Part shown: positions 63,392 to 64,000 of the stretch, in pieces | Layout: the number at the start of each line of letters is the position of its first letter | How positions within the stretch are numbered: position 1 is the first letter of the stretch | Origin: Kosakonia sp. SMBL-WEM22 | Lineage (GTDB): Bacteria > Pseudomonadota > Gammaproteobacteria > Enterobacterales > Enterobacteriaceae | Length of the DNA stretch: 64,000 nucleotides | Reading direction: 5' to 3' | Assembly: GCF_014490785.1 (NCBI RefSeq) | Contig: NZ_CP051488.1 | Span: forward strand, 248,001 to 312,000 | Notes under the pieces: generated by a model | Told to the model about the DNA's origin: nothing | Database searches by the model: none | What the model saw: the letters and a program-made list of their open reading frames with translations, nothing else | Made by a program: the position numbers and the translations under genes

Positions 63392-64000
63392 ATGGTGGGT
63401 GAAACCAGCGACAGTCACCCGGACGCGGCGGTGCAGTATATCCACACCGAAAACAGTTATGAGCCGCTGGCGCGCGTTGACAGCCACGGGCAGCATGCGG
63501 AGATCTTCTGCTACCACACGGAACGGCCTGCCGGACAGCGTGACCGACAGCAACGGCGAGACCGTCTGGCGCGGAGCTTCCACTGCCTGGGGCCACAGCC
63601 TGCGTGAAAGCACGCCGGTCTTATGGGACACCCCGCAGAACCTGCGCTTCCAGGGTCAGTACCTGGACCGCGACACGGGCCTGCACTACAATACTTTCCG
63701 TTACTACGACCCGGCGGGCGGGTGTTACACCCAGATGGATCCGATAGGGCTAAGGGGCGGGTTAAACTTATATCAGTATGGGCCAAATCCTTTAAGTTAT
63801 ATTGACCCCCTCGGGTTAATTACTGAAGACATAAAACTTAATCCGGGTGAAATACTTGTTAATCCTAAAGACATTAATTTTTCGCAAACCACTATTAATG
63901 GAGCTTTTGACACACCTGAAGGTAAACGAAGCGTACAATCAGTAATAAATGATGTCCGTAGAGGTGATGTAAAAGTAACAGACTTCCCTGCTATAAAAGT
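63392..64000 (+). pseudogene. Displaced rhs tip, module 22: ParB-like nuclease (runs off window)
   Basis: The core scrap from about 63368 has a 5-base deletion near 63520 that breaks the frame. The following frame reads DPIGLRGGLNLYQYGPNPLSYIDPLGL and the start of a tip: ITEDIKLNPGEILVNPKDIN, DTPEGKRSVQSVINDVRRGD, VTDFPAIKV. This opening matches ParB-like nuclease tips (DVRRGDVKVTDFPAIKV). The 3' end and immunity gene lie outside the window. Confidence 0.65.

Noticed and set aside
28705..64000. Sequencing or assembly error as the explanation for the many frameshifts
   Set aside because: The first 28.7 kb show no such lesions, several lesions are substitutions rather than indels, and the same SymE lesion recurs in separate copies. 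Individual homopolymer sites still deserve read-level checking.
28705..64000. Insertion sequence or integrase driving the array
   Set aside because: I found no transposase, integrase or terminal inverted repeats; the repeated parts are rhs core, SymE-like DNA and the spacer, which suits homologous recombination.
1..64000. tRNA, rRNA or plasmid-type origin
   Set aside because: No cloverleaf, rRNA-like stretch or replication gene was seen on reading both strands; the gene order is chromosomal.

Overview
The window is chromosomal DNA of an enterobacterium. The gene set and order (gor, rlmJ, prlC, rsmJ, uspA, uspB, pitA, yhiN) match the Escherichia/Enterobacter/Klebsiella backbone. A complete pqqABCDEF operon and aguB point to the Enterobacter/Kosakonia/Klebsiella side of the family rather than E. 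coli. The genus cannot be fixed from the sequence alone.

Region 1 (1-4.3 kb): the 5' part of aguB, a divergent LysR-type regulator, a two-gene Septu-like anti-phage module (PtuA-type ATPase plus PtuB-type HNH nuclease) and a small lipoprotein. Region 2 (4.3-10.8 kb, minus strand): an M19 dipeptidase gene followed by pqqA, an attenuator hairpin, then pqqB-C-D-E-F. Together these make the redox cofactor PQQ. Region 3 (10.8-20.9 kb): conserved housekeeping genes gor, rlmJ, prlC, rsmJ, uspA, uspB, pitA and yhiN, with five tandem 109-bp REP/BIME-like units between uspB and pitA. All genes in these three regions are intact.

Region 4 (21.3-28.7 kb): a type VI secretion cargo operon of vgrG, an EagR-type chaperone gene (DUF1795), a full-length PAAR-Rhs polymorphic toxin with a putative HNH-like tip, and a SUKH/SMI1-type immunity gene.

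Region 5 (28.7-64 kb, running off the end) is the remarkable part. About 22 displaced rhs tips lie in tandem on the plus strand. Each has a GC-rich 3' scrap of the rhs core (about 0.1 to 1.4 kb), the DPIGxxGG...DPLGL junction, an AT-rich toxin tip and an AT-rich immunity gene, often with an ATGA-type overlap. From module 6 on, most modules end in a symmetric hairpin terminator followed by a minus-strand SymE-like gene or remnant. Predicted tips include AHH, GH-E-like, PHH and HNH nucleases, ParB-like nucleases (four), an Ntox50-like RNase, ADP-ribosyltransferases (two or three), an EndoU, a Tox-REase-7 and several unrecognised domains. Many tips carry one frameshift or nonsense change, while their immunity genes are more often intact. 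The array looks like a reservoir of immunity and of recombination donors for the 3' end of the single full-length rhs gene. Modules are numbered 0 (main rhs) to 22.
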